DNA of 64,000 nt from Microbacterium sp. PM5 (lineage in GTDB: Bacteria > Actinomycetota > Actinomycetes > Actinomycetales > Microbacteriaceae): contig NZ_CP022162.1 in assembly GCF_003293595.1 (NCBI RefSeq), positions 775,737-839,736 of the forward strand, written 5' to 3'. A program made the translations under genes and the position numbers. The first letter of the stretch is position 1. Every line of letters starts with the position of its first letter. The notes under the pieces are model-generated. The model had not been told where the DNA came from, ran no database searches, and was given only the letters and a program-made list of their open reading frames with translations. This document shows, in pieces, positions 47,965 to 55,951 of the stretch.

Positions 47965-47999
47965 AGTCTAATCGCGTTCACATCGCCGCTCTGTAGGCT
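47965..47999. promoter_or_regulatory. Divergent -10 elements of nuclease and oxygenase-like genes
   Basis: TAGACT on the minus strand (47965-47970) precedes the nuclease gene by 45 bases; TAGGCT on the plus strand (47994-47999) precedes the 48056 gene by 56 bases. No convincing -35 is seen for either. The whole divergent gap is 135 bp. Confidence 0.4.
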
Positions 48000-48055
48000 T
48001 GCCTCAGTCGGGCCTGTAAAAACTTCGCTTGTCCGGCAGAAAGGTTGAATCCGTC

Positions 48056-48829
48056 ATGGGTTACATCAAGAGCGCGGCTCTCGAGGAGACCGGATACGTC
48101 GTCCTCGACCGCTACAACAAAGAGATCGATCCCAAGGAGTGGCTCGACGTCGAATACGTCGACTGGAAGTCCTCGGGCGACACCCGTTTCGCACCGTTGG
48201 CCTCCGCCAAGGGCGAGATCGAGTGCAACGGCTTCTGGAACCACAAGCCGCCGCGCACCGACAAGGACGGGGTCTGGATCGACTCGCAGACAGCGATCGC
48301 GCCGACGCTGACCGCGCGTGCGCAGGAGCCGGGAGCGAACGTCGGTCGTTGCCGCATCATCGAGCTGCAGCCGAACACCTATGCGGACTGCCTCTACAAC
48401 CTGCACCAGGACGACAACAACCGCCTGAACCCCGATGGCACGGGCTGGGTGGTGCGTGGCTTCTTCAACCTCACGGATGACACCACGAGCTACTTCGTCC
48501 TGCGTGAGAACCGCACCGATCCGAGCGAAGAGACGCGTATCGCGCTGCCCGCCGGCGCGCAGCTCATCGTCGACACGCAGCGACTGTGGCACGCCGCCGC
48601 CCACTACGGCACGGAGCCCCGGTACTGCCTCATCACCTCGTGGGAGTCGGGCCCCGAACTGGACGCGTACATCGCCAAGTACAACGGCGTGAACAAGGTG
48701 GACAGCTACCCCGTCGACCAGGAGACCCTCGACGCCGGCCAGATCGAGCAGGAGCGTCGCATCGCCGCACGCGCGGCCGCTCTGGCCGCCCGTGGTCAGC
48801 AGGAAGTCACGGTGATGAGCGAGGCCTGA
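48056..48829 (+). CDS. Probable Fe(II)/2-oxoglutarate-type oxygenase-like protein
   Basis: 257 residues. No family was recognised by name, but His117-x-Asp119 (NLHQDDNN), His179 (RLWHAAAH) and Arg189 (EPRYCLI) have the spacing of the iron-binding HxD...H triad plus the 2-oxoglutarate-binding Arg of dioxygenases, and the region between has alternating hydrophobic residues typical of a double-stranded beta-helix. The ATG at 48056 follows AGAAAGG by ten bases; a longer frame starts 27 bases earlier. The C-terminal 40 residues are helical and Ala-rich. It is divergent from the nuclease gene; the substrate is unknown. A strong terminator follows. Confidence 0.65.
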   Translation: MGYIKSAALEETGYVVLDRYNKEIDPKEWLDVEYVDWKSSGDTRFAPLASAKGEIECNGFWNHKPPRTDKDGVWIDSQTAIAPTLTARAQEPGANVGRCRIIELQPNTYADCLYNLHQDDNNRLNPDGTGWVVRGFFNLTDDTTSYFVLRENRTDPSEETRIALPAGAQLIVDTQRLWHAAAHYGTEPRYCLITSWESGPELDAYIAKYNGVNKVDSYPVDQETLDAGQIEQERRIAARAAALAARGQQEVTVMSEA

Positions 48830-48853
48830 GCCTCCGCATCCCTCCGCGCACCG

Positions 48854-48911
48854 CGCGCAGAAGGGCCCCGGTCTTCGGATCGGGGCCCTTCTGCGCGTGA
48901 TGTGGTTTTTC
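48854..48911 (+). terminator. Long hairpin terminator
   Basis: A perfect 17-bp stem (48854-48870 with 48881-48897) and a ten-base loop, then TTTTT near 48906-48910. It separates the oxygenase-like gene from the fructose operon. Confidence 0.88.
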
Positions 48912-48923
48912 CCGGCAGGGGTG

Positions 48924-48952
48924 TTGATGCATCTGTGTTTGTGTTGTAACGT
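48924..48952 (+). promoter_or_regulatory. Probable promoter of the fructose operon
   Basis: TTGATG (48924-48929) and TAACGT (48947-48952) with a 17-bp spacer, 22 bp before the GTG of the DeoR gene. A strong ribosome site AAGGAGGA (48963-48970) follows. The repeated TGTGTT bases between the hexamers could be part of a regulator site. Confidence 0.55.
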
Positions 48953-48973
48953 GTGGCTATTCAAGGAGGAACC

Positions 48974-49756
48974 GTGTACGCAACGGAGCGACAGCAGCTC
49001 ATCGAGCAGCTGATCACCACTGAGGGTCGGGTCGTCGTCGTCGATCTGGCTCGCCGCTTCGGCGTGACGACCGAGACGGTGCGCCGCGATCTCGATCAGC
49101 TCGAGTCGTCGGGTCTCGTGCGCCGCGTGCACGGGGGAGCCGTCGCCCGCACCCGCGTCAGTACCGCGGAGACATCTTTCGTCGAGCGCACGCAGCGACG
49201 CACCGACGCGAAGCTCGCGATCGCCGCACGCGCCCTGGATGCCATCGGCACCCAGGGCGACGGTTCGGTCTACATCGATGCCGGCACCACCACGGCCGCT
49301 CTGGCGGGTCTGCTGGCTCAGCGCAGCACGAGTTCGCACCCGCTCGAGGTGGTCACGCACTCCATGACGGTCGCACACCTCCTCGCGGGCGCGTCGGCGC
49401 TGAACCTCACCGCGATCGGCGGTCGTGTCCGCGGATTGACGGCCGCCGCGGTGGGCGCGCAGACGGTCGACGCGATCACGCGCCTTCGTCCCGACCTCGC
49501 CTTCATCGGAACGAACGGACTGTCGGCGTCCTTCGGACTCAGCACGCCCGACCCGGACGAGGCCGCCGTCAAGCGCGCCGTCATCGCATCGGCGCGTCGC
49601 ATCGTGGTGCTCGCAGACGCGGAGAAGTTCGACGGCGAGCTCCTCGTCTCGTTCGGTCGCCTCGCCGATCTCGACATCCTCGTCACCGACGCCGAGCCCC
49701 CTGCCGACCTCGTCGCCGCCCTCGGCGACGCCGATGTGGAGGTGTGGATCGCATGA
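48974..49756 (+). CDS. fruR: DeoR family regulator of the fructose operon
   Basis: 260 residues. The N-terminal winged helix (ATERQQLIEQLITTEGRVVVVDLARRFGVTTETVRRDLDQLE, residues about 3-43) is DeoR type, followed by RVHGGAV and the sugar-phosphate-sensing domain with DAGTTTAALAGLLAQ. GTG 48974 has AAGGAGGA three bases before. It heads the operon and overlaps fruK by four bases; fructose-1-phosphate is the likely effector, by analogy with known fru regulators. Confidence 0.88.
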   Translation: MYATERQQLIEQLITTEGRVVVVDLARRFGVTTETVRRDLDQLESSGLVRRVHGGAVARTRVSTAETSFVERTQRRTDAKLAIAARALDAIGTQGDGSVYIDAGTTTAALAGLLAQRSTSSHPLEVVTHSMTVAHLLAGASALNLTAIGGRVRGLTAAAVGAQTVDAITRLRPDLAFIGTNGLSASFGLSTPDPDEAAVKRAVIASARRIVVLADAEKFDGELLVSFGRLADLDILVTDAEPPADLVAALGDADVEVWIA

Positions 49757-50700
49757 TCGTCACCCTGACCGCCAATCCGTCTCTCGATCGCACCGTGACG
49801 CTGGCCGACGCCCTCCGCGCGGGCGAAGTGCAGTCTGCGGTCTCGGTCCGCGAGGATGCCGGGGGCAAGGGCATCAATGTCACCCGTGTGCTGGCCGGCT
49901 CCGGCGTCACCACGCGCGCCGTCCTCCCGTTGGACGCCGACGACCCGTTCGCGGCTGTTCTGCGCTCCGCGCACGTGCCGGTGCTCGCCGTGCCGTTGCC
50001 GGGGGTGGCCCGCGCCAACCTGACGCTCACCGACCGCGAGGGTGTCACGACCAAGATCAACCTTCCGGGGGTGACGCGCACCGCCGAAGACGCGGCGACG
50101 CTCATCGACGCGACCGTGCGCGCATCTGCCGGCGCCGACTGGCTCGTGCTGGCCGGATCGCTTCCCCCCGGCCTTGCCGAGGACTTCTACGTCGAGGTGA
50201 TCGGCGCCGTCCGCGCGGCCGGAGCGTCTGCTCCCCGCGTCGCGGTCGACACGTCGGGAGCCGCGTTGCGCGCCGTCGTGGAGCGCGGGCTGCCCGACCT
50301 CATCAAACCCAACGACGAGGAGCTGGTGGAGCTGGCCGGCGTCGCTCTCGATGCAGATCTTCCCCTGCCCGAGGCCGTCCTCGCCGTCGCACGCGAGCTC
50401 GTCCCTGCCCGCGTCGGTGCCGCCTTCGTCACGCTCGGCGGCGACGGCGCCGTGCTCGTCGACGCCGACGGAGCTTGGTTCGGCACCCCTCCGCCCACGC
50501 GCGTGCGCAGCACCGTGGGTGCGGGCGACAGCTCGTTGGCCGGCTTCCTGCTCGCCGACGTCGCCGGGGCTGCTCCCGACGAGCGGGTGCGCAGCGGCAT
50601 CCGCTACGGATCGGCGGCGGCCGCGCTGCCGGGCACACAGGCCCCCACCCCGACCGATCTCCTCCCCGGCGACGTGCCGGTGCGGAGCCTCGCTCTCTGA
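49753..50700 (+). CDS. fruK: 1-phosphofructokinase
   Basis: 315-residue PfkB-family kinase converting fructose-1-phosphate to fructose-1,6-bisphosphate. N-terminal TLTANPSLDRTVTL, GGKGINVTRVLAGSGV, and C-terminal TVGAGDSSLAGFLLAD, with the catalytic Asp, are typical. The ATG overlaps the regulator's stop by four bases. Next gene, fruA, makes its substrate. Confidence 0.95.
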   Translation: MIVTLTANPSLDRTVTLADALRAGEVQSAVSVREDAGGKGINVTRVLAGSGVTTRAVLPLDADDPFAAVLRSAHVPVLAVPLPGVARANLTLTDREGVTTKINLPGVTRTAEDAATLIDATVRASAGADWLVLAGSLPPGLAEDFYVEVIGAVRAAGASAPRVAVDTSGAALRAVVERGLPDLIKPNDEELVELAGVALDADLPLPEAVLAVARELVPARVGAAFVTLGGDGAVLVDADGAWFGTPPPTRVRSTVGAGDSSLAGFLLADVAGAAPDERVRSGIRYGSAAAALPGTQAPTPTDLLPGDVPVRSLAL

Positions 50701-50738
50701 AAACCCACCCTGAACCCAAACGACCACTGGAGGTCACC

Positions 50739-52775
50739 GTGTCAGAGATCATCACGCCGGCGCTCGTCAGCCTTGACGAGTCGCTCGGCACCGACAAGCG
50801 GGCCGTCATCGACGCCCTCGCCGCCCGCGTTGCGGCTGCGGGACGGGCGTCCGATGCCGCAGCCCTCGCCGCCGACGCCTGGAAGCGCGAGCTGACGGAC
50901 GAGACCGGCCTCCCGGGCGGCATCGCGATCCCGCACGCGAAGAGCGCAGCGGTGCGCGAGGCGACGCTCGCGTTCGCGCGTCTGAAGCCCGGTATCGACT
51001 TCGGCGCCGACGACGGCCCGGCCGACCTCGTCTTCCTCATCGCGGCTCCCGACACCGCGGCCGAGGAGCACCTGGCGGTGCTGTCGCAACTGGCCCGCAG
51101 CTTCATGCGCGAGGACTTCACCGCCGGGCTGCGCTCCGCGGCGACCCCTGAAGCGGTGGTCGACCTCGTGACGGCAGCCGTGTCGGGCACCGGTGCTCCC
51201 GCCGCGGCGACGCCGGCTCCGGCGGCTGCGGCCGACAGCGCTCACCTGATCGACGGCCGGCCGGCGCGTATCGTCGCCGTCACCGCCTGTGCCACCGGCA
51301 TCGCACACACGTTCATGGCCGCCGACGCGCTCACCGCGCAGGGCGGCAAGGACGGGGTCGATCTGATCGTCGAGCCGCAGGGCTCCAGCGGCTACAAGGC
51401 TCTCGACCCGAAGATCATCGAAGCGGCCGATGCCGTCATCTTCGCCGTCGACGTCGACGTGCGCGAGCCCCAGCGCTTCGCGGGCAAGCCCGTCGTGCGC
51501 GCCAGCGTCAAGCGCGGCATCGAGGCGCCGGCGCAGCTGGTGGCCGAGGCGATCGCCGCCGCCAAGAACCCGAACGCGACGCGCGTCAGCGGGTCGGCAG
51601 CCGCCGCATCCACCTCGACGTCCGGTGCGGGGGAGTCGTACGGCGCGAGCATCAAGCGTGCCCTGCTCACCGGTGTCAGCTACATGATCCCGTTCGTCGC
51701 GGGCGGCGGTCTGCTCATCGCGCTCGGCTTCCTGCTCGGCGGCTATACGATCGCATTCGACGCCGACAAGATCCTCGGTGCGTCGACGCTGTGGAACCTC
51801 GGCGACACATCGCTGATCGTCTACCTCGGCGCGGTGCTGTTCAAGATCGGTGCGCTCTCGTTCGGCTTCCTCGTGCCGGCACTGGCCGGCTACATCGCGT
51901 ACGGCATGGCCGACCGCCCCGGTATCGCACCCGGTTTCGTGGCGGGTGCCGTCGCGGGCTTCATGGGCGCCGGCTTCCTCGGCGGTATCGTCGGCGGTCT
52001 GCTCGCCGGTGTCGCCGCACGTTGGCTGAACGGTCTGGACGTGCCGCGCTGGCTGCGTGGCCTGATGCCCGTCGTGATCATCCCGCTGCTGGGTTCGATC
52101 TTCGCCTCCGGGCTCATGCTGCTGGTCCTCGGTGGACCGATCGCGTGGCTGACCAAGGCGCTCAACGACTGGCTGTCCGGCCTCACCGGAGCCGGTGTGA
52201 TCATCCTCGGCATCATCCTCGGCCTCATGATGTGCTTCGACCTCGGCGGCCCCGTGAACAAGGTGGCCTACGCGTTCGCGACGGGCAACCTGGCCGCGGG
52301 CATCGCCGGTGACGAGCGCTACCTGCAGATCATGGCCGCCGTCATGGCCGCCGGCATGGTGCCGCCGCTCGCGATGGCCCTCGCCTCGACCGTCATCGAT
52401 CGCAAGCTCTTCACCGAGCCGGAGCGAGAGAACGGCAAGGCGGCGTGGCTGCTCGGCGCGGCGTTCATCTCCGAGGGTGCGATCCCGTTCGCTGCGGCGG
52501 ACATCTTCCGGGTCATCCCGTCGATGATGCTCGGCGGCGCGGTCACCGGTGCCCTCTCGATGGCCTTCGCCGTCACGAGCAAGGCACCCCACGGCGGCGT
52601 CTTCGTCTTCTTCGCGATCGACAACTTCTGGCTGTGGCTCGTCGCCATCGCGGCCGGTACCGTCGTCGCCGCGTTCTCGGTCGTCGCCCTCAAGCGCTTC
52701 GCGCGCCGCGGGTCGGCCGTCGACGAGGGTATCTCCGGCGCTGCCGCGGTTTCTCCCGAAGCCGTCAGCGCCTAG
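50739..52775 (+). CDS. fruA: PTS fructose transporter subunit IIABC
   Basis: 678 residues, membrane phosphotransferase permease taking up fructose and phosphorylating it at C1. IIA: residues 1-145 with His66 (IAIPHAKS). IIB: residues about 175-270 with Cys184 (VTACATGIAHT). A Ala/Pro linker separates IIA and IIB. IIC: residues about 300-660 with eight or more helices. GTG 50739 is preceded by GGAGG five bases upstream. Complete domain set; no separate IIA gene is needed. Confidence 0.95.
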   Translation: MSEIITPALVSLDESLGTDKRAVIDALAARVAAAGRASDAAALAADAWKRELTDETGLPGGIAIPHAKSAAVREATLAFARLKPGIDFGADDGPADLVFLIAAPDTAAEEHLAVLSQLARSFMREDFTAGLRSAATPEAVVDLVTAAVSGTGAPAAATPAPAAAADSAHLIDGRPARIVAVTACATGIAHTFMAADALTAQGGKDGVDLIVEPQGSSGYKALDPKIIEAADAVIFAVDVDVREPQRFAGKPVVRASVKRGIEAPAQLVAEAIAAAKNPNATRVSGSAAAASTSTSGAGESYGASIKRALLTGVSYMIPFVAGGGLLIALGFLLGGYTIAFDADKILGASTLWNLGDTSLIVYLGAVLFKIGALSFGFLVPALAGYIAYGMADRPGIAPGFVAGAVAGFMGAGFLGGIVGGLLAGVAARWLNGLDVPRWLRGLMPVVIIPLLGSIFASGLMLLVLGGPIAWLTKALNDWLSGLTGAGVIILGIILGLMMCFDLGGPVNKVAYAFATGNLAAGIAGDERYLQIMAAVMAAGMVPPLAMALASTVIDRKLFTEPERENGKAAWLLGAAFISEGAIPFAAADIFRVIPSMMLGGAVTGALSMAFAVTSKAPHGGVFVFFAIDNFWLWLVAIAAGTVVAAFSVVALKRFARRGSAVDEGISGAAAVSPEAVSA

Positions 52776-52816
52776 GCTCGAAGACAGAAGAATACGACCG
52801 ATCCAAGGAGGATCCC

Positions 52817-53089
52817 ATGGCAGAACGCCAGGCCACCGTCGCCAGCAGCTCGGGACTGCACGCGCGCCCCGCGAAGCTCTTCGTGCAGGCGGTTCAGCAG
52901 ACCGGCGTCCCCGTGACGATCGCGGTCGAGGGCGGTCCTGACCTCAACGCCGGCAGCATCCTCACGCTGATGGGTCTCGGCGCCACACAGGGCACCGTCG
53001 TCACGCTCAAGGCTGAGGGCGAGGGCGCGGATGCCGCGCTCGACACGCTCGTCGCGTTCCTCGAGACCGACCACGACGCCGAGGCCTGA
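52817..53089 (+). CDS. ptsH: Phosphocarrier protein HPr
   Basis: 90 residues. His15 in SGLHARPAK accepts phosphate from enzyme I and passes it to the IIA domain of FruA; the regulatory Ser is at position 47 (GSILTLMGLG). ATG 52817 follows AAGGAGGA by six bases. It is the last gene of the fructose operon, which ends in a long hairpin at 53104. An enzyme I gene is not in the window. Confidence 0.95.
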   Translation: MAERQATVASSSGLHARPAKLFVQAVQQTGVPVTIAVEGGPDLNAGSILTLMGLGATQGTVVTLKAEGEGADAALDTLVAFLETDHDAEA

Positions 53090-53103
53090 TCGGCCCACAC
53101 GAA

Positions 53104-53146
53104 CGGATGCCGCGCCCGCTGGAGTGACCAGCGGGCGCGGCATCCG
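53104..53146. terminator. Bidirectional hairpin between ptsH and the MBL-fold gene
   Basis: A perfect 19-bp stem (53104-53122 with 53128-53146) and a five-base loop. No T-run follows on either side, so it may act as a blunt terminator or an mRNA-stabilising structure for two convergent genes. Confidence 0.8.
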
Positions 53147-53160
53147 GCGTTCACGGTGGG

Positions 53161-53799
53161 TCAGAGATCGATGGCATCGCCCGGATCGAGTGGTCTGAAC
53201 CGTCCGCCGCCCTGCTCCGTCGCCCACTGCAGCCTTCCGCGATGCATGTCCAGCCCGATGGGCGAGAGCGTCATGTCGTGCGTCGCGAAGGCGTGCTCCG
53301 GACGGACGGCGAGGACGAAGTCGATCGCCTCTCCGATCTTCAGCCAGGGAGCGCCCACGGGGGCCGCCAGCAGCCGTACGTCGACGCCGTCGGGCGCCGA
53401 GAACGAATCGCCGGGATAGTAGAACTCGTCGTCGACCAGGACGCCGACATTGTCGATGACCGGAATCGACTCATGGATGACGGCATGCCGCCCGCCGAAG
53501 AAGCGCAGCGAGAACGGACCGACGCTCACGCTGTCGCCGGGCGCGACGACGGTGATGTCGAAGTCCGCCGCCGCATCGGCGACGCCTTGGGGGCCGTAGA
53601 TCGGCACGTCGGGGGAGTGCTCGCGGATTGCGCCCAGGTGCTCCGGGGTCCAGTGGTCCTGGTGCTGATGGGTGAGAACCACGCCCACGGTGCCGGCGAG
53701 ATCCTGCAGCGGGAGCGTGAAGCTTCCCGGGTCGATGATCAACTGACTGCCGTCGCGCTCGAGGCGCAGGCAGGCGTGTTCGTGTTTGGTGACGCGCAT
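53161..53799 (-). CDS. MBL-fold metallo-hydrolase
   Basis: 212 residues. THQHQDHW is the metal-binding HxHxDH motif, and later GGRHAV, GDSF and ATHDM supply further ligands; the set is close to UlaG-like hydrolases. ATG 53799 is preferred; an earlier TTG would add four residues. The substrate is unknown; proteins of this type cleave lactones or phosphoesters. Convergent with ptsH. Confidence 0.87.
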   Translation of the reverse strand: MRVTKHEHACLRLERDGSQLIIDPGSFTLPLQDLAGTVGVVLTHQHQDHWTPEHLGAIREHSPDVPIYGPQGVADAAADFDITVVAPGDSVSVGPFSLRFFGGRHAVIHESIPVIDNVGVLVDDEFYYPGDSFSAPDGVDVRLLAAPVGAPWLKIGEAIDFVLAVRPEHAFATHDMTLSPIGLDMHRGRLQWATEQGGGRFRPLDPGDAIDL

Positions 53800-53859
53800 G
53801 CCGTCAGTCAACGCCTCTCGAGCGACGCGGGCAAGCCCGCGGTGCGTCCTGGTCTCGAT

Positions 53860-53889
53860 TTGGCGAGGCGTTGATCGTCATGGCATAAT
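53860..53889 (+). promoter_or_regulatory. Promoter of tRNA-Glu
   Basis: TTGGCG (53860-53865) and CATAAT (53884-53889), 18 bp apart; the tRNA begins 31 bases after the -10. Confidence 0.55.
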
Positions 53890-53919
53890 CGAACGGTTGC
53901 TTACGCAGCGAAAAAGTAC

Positions 53920-53995
53920 GGCCCCATCGTATAGCGGCCTAGTACGCCGCCCTCTCACGGCGGTAACGCGGGTTCGAATCCCGCTGGGGTCACCA
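53920..53995 (+). tRNA. tRNA-Glu (anticodon CTC)
   Basis: Cloverleaf with acceptor GGCCCCA and TGGGGTC (one G-U), anticodon stem CCGCC with GGCGG, loop CTCTCAC (anticodon CTC), T stem GCGGG with CCCGC around TTCGAAT. CCA is encoded at 53993-53995, unlike tRNA-Gln above. A terminator follows within four bases. Confidence 0.95.
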
Positions 53996-53998
53996 CGA

Positions 53999-54030
53999 CA
54001 GAAGCCCGGTCCAGACGGACCGGGCTTCTG
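53999..54030 (+). terminator. Terminator of tRNA-Glu
   Basis: A 14-bp stem (53999-54012 with 54017-54030) and loop AGAC directly after the tRNA; it may also end the convergent DUF4349 transcript. Confidence 0.8.
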
Positions 54031-54058
54031 TGCGTCACCGCCGTCGTCGTGGAACCGA

Positions 54059-55171
54059 TCACCCCTCCGCGGAAGCGTTCCGTCGGCTGTGACGGCGTCG
54101 ACGCGCTCGCACGACGAGCACCACGACGGCCGTGACGACGAGCCCCACGCCGAGCCACGGGAGCAGGAACCCGACCGCGACGACCAGGGCGTTGAGCGTG
54201 GCGATGAGTCCGTTCCACCCGGCCGCGACGCCATCGCCGAAGCCGGCCGGGTCGGCGGTCACGGCGGGGGACGGCTCCACGAGCGAGACCGTGAGCGTCG
54301 ACATCGCGACCTGCGACTCGGTCCAGGTCAACTGCTGACGCAGGGAGTCGAGCTCCGATTGGCGTTCGGAGAGGGCGGACTCAGCGGCGATGAGATCGGC
54401 CGTCGAGCTCGACTGCTTCATGAGGTCGGTCAGGCGCGCGACCGAGGTCTCCAGCGCGCTGACACGAGCTCGAAGATCGAGGGTCTCGGTCGTCACGTCC
54501 CGCCGGTCGGTCTGCGATGCGGTGACGGTGCCGAGTGTGGACAGTCCTTTCACGACCTGTGACAGCGCATCGGCGGGAACCCGAACGGTGATCCACGCGG
54601 TCGTCGGAGCGGGCATCATCTTGCCCGTGTCGGACAGCGGAACGGCCGGTTGCCCGGGCGAGGTCCCCGTGCTCTGAGATTCGACGTATCCGCCGGCGTC
54701 AGCTGCCGCCGTCGCGATCGCCTGGGCCGCGGATGCCGCGTCCTGCACGTCCACGGTGGCGGACGCGCTCACGGCGATCTGCCGTTCTGCGGTGGTTATC
54801 GCGACGGCACCATCGGAGGCTGCTCCGCCGCCGGAGGGGTCTGCGCCGCTCATCGGCTCGGTGCGGGTATCCGGAGCGGTGGCGATCGCGCTGCCAGCGT
54901 CCAGAGAGACGGATGTCACAGACGACGCGCCCGAGGAACCGGAGAGTGCGTGCAGCACGGACGGTGCGATGATCGCGGCGACCGCGACCAGCGCCGCTGC
55001 GGCAGTACCGCCCATCCAGAGACGTCCGCGGCGCACGGCGCGCACTCGGTCTCTCTCCGCCTTCTGCCATTGCGCGCTGCGTTCCTCGGCGATCTGGGCG
55101 AACAGCCGCTGCTCGATGACGTCCACGCGGTCGTCGGCGAGCTCGGTCAGTGCGTTGTCTTCCGTGGTCAT
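54059..55171 (-). CDS. DUF4349 membrane protein, likely anti-sigma partner
   Basis: 370 residues. A cytoplasmic N-terminus (about 50 residues) precedes a membrane segment at 52-72, then an extracytoplasmic part with a DUF4349 domain (SATVDVQDAASAAQAIATAAADAGGYVESQ, then TVTASQTDRRDVTTETLDLRARVSALETSVARL with a coiled-coil, by position), and a C-terminal membrane segment with a basic tail. It overlaps the sigma-factor gene by four bases, and that pairing suggests a sensor or anti-sigma role. The zinc-binding anti-sigma motif HxxxCxxC is absent, so the mechanism would differ. Confidence 0.8.
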   Translation of the reverse strand: MTTEDNALTELADDRVDVIEQRLFAQIAEERSAQWQKAERDRVRAVRRGRLWMGGTAAAALVAVAAIIAPSVLHALSGSSGASSVTSVSLDAGSAIATAPDTRTEPMSGADPSGGGAASDGAVAITTAERQIAVSASATVDVQDAASAAQAIATAAADAGGYVESQSTGTSPGQPAVPLSDTGKMMPAPTTAWITVRVPADALSQVVKGLSTLGTVTASQTDRRDVTTETLDLRARVSALETSVARLTDLMKQSSSTADLIAAESALSERQSELDSLRQQLTWTESQVAMSTLTVSLVEPSPAVTADPAGFGDGVAAGWNGLIATLNALVVAVGFLLPWLGVGLVVTAVVVLVVRARRRRHSRRNASAEG

Positions 55172-55731
55172 GACCCCTCCGAGGTGATGGTGGTGCGCAG
55201 CGAGCTGCGGATGCGGGAGAGGCGGTTTCGGACCGCACCGTGACTGATGCCGAGTCGGTCGGCGGCCTCGCGATAGCCGTAGCCCTCGGCTGCGCACAGG
55301 CGGAAGATCTCCTGATCCACGTGGCCGAGTGCCGACAGCTCCGCCGCGATCCGATCGGCGAGGTCGGCGTCGATCACCGCGCGCTCGACATCGACCGCCG
55401 CAGGAAGGGTCTCGTCGACTCCTGCCGCCAGATGCTCGCGGTCGCGCTTCTGACGCCGGACGCGGTTCGCGGCCTGGAAGCGGCAGATGGTCACGAGCCA
55501 CGGGAGGAGGGATTCGCTCTCCAGCTGCAGCCCGCCGATCTTGCGCCACGCCACAAGGAAGGTCTCCTGTGTGACGTCCTCGGCATCCGTCGCCGTGCCC
55601 ACCAGTGCGTGCGCCACCGCGTAGACCGCGCGCACGTAGGAGCGATAGAGCGTACGGAAAGCGAGGTCGCTGCCCGCGGCCGCGGCCGCGACCAGCTCCG
55701 CGTCGGTGCGCAGGCCGGAGTGGTCGGTCAT
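55168..55731 (-). CDS. ECF RNA polymerase sigma factor
   Basis: 187 residues. Region 2 reads DLAFRTLYRSYVRAVYAVAHALVGTATDAEDVTQETFLVAW (about residues 18-58) and region 4 has a helix-turn-helix, LGISHGAVRNRLSRIR, near the C-terminus. ATG 55731 has a GAGG five bases upstream; a GTG seven codons earlier is possible. The next gene is a membrane protein that could sequester it. Target promoters are not predictable here. Confidence 0.9.
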   Translation of the reverse strand: MTDHSGLRTDAELVAAAAAGSDLAFRTLYRSYVRAVYAVAHALVGTATDAEDVTQETFLVAWRKIGGLQLESESLLPWLVTICRFQAANRVRRQKRDREHLAAGVDETLPAAVDVERAVIDADLADRIAAELSALGHVDQEIFRLCAAEGYGYREAADRLGISHGAVRNRLSRIRSSLRTTITSEGS

Positions 55732-55951
55732 GGTGTCCTCATCGTCTCTCACTGGGTGAGTGTCCGCGAGGGGCGAATCGTCTCAGAGAACTCGGCGTCA
55801 TCGAAGCCGGTATCGTGGATGCAGCGAGAGGGAGTATCCCGTTCTCGCGTGTCCGTCATCACGGGCCCGACGTCGGGACCCCGGGCACGCGCCGCAGCAC
55901 CGCTGTCGGGGGAGAGACTTTCGACGTTTCGTCATCCCTCGAAAGGCCTGC

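Noticed and set aside
55732..55951. Manganese riboswitch (yybP-ykoY type) before the TerC gene
   Set aside because: The 220-bp leader has no recognisable conserved core that I could pair, and a covariance search is needed.
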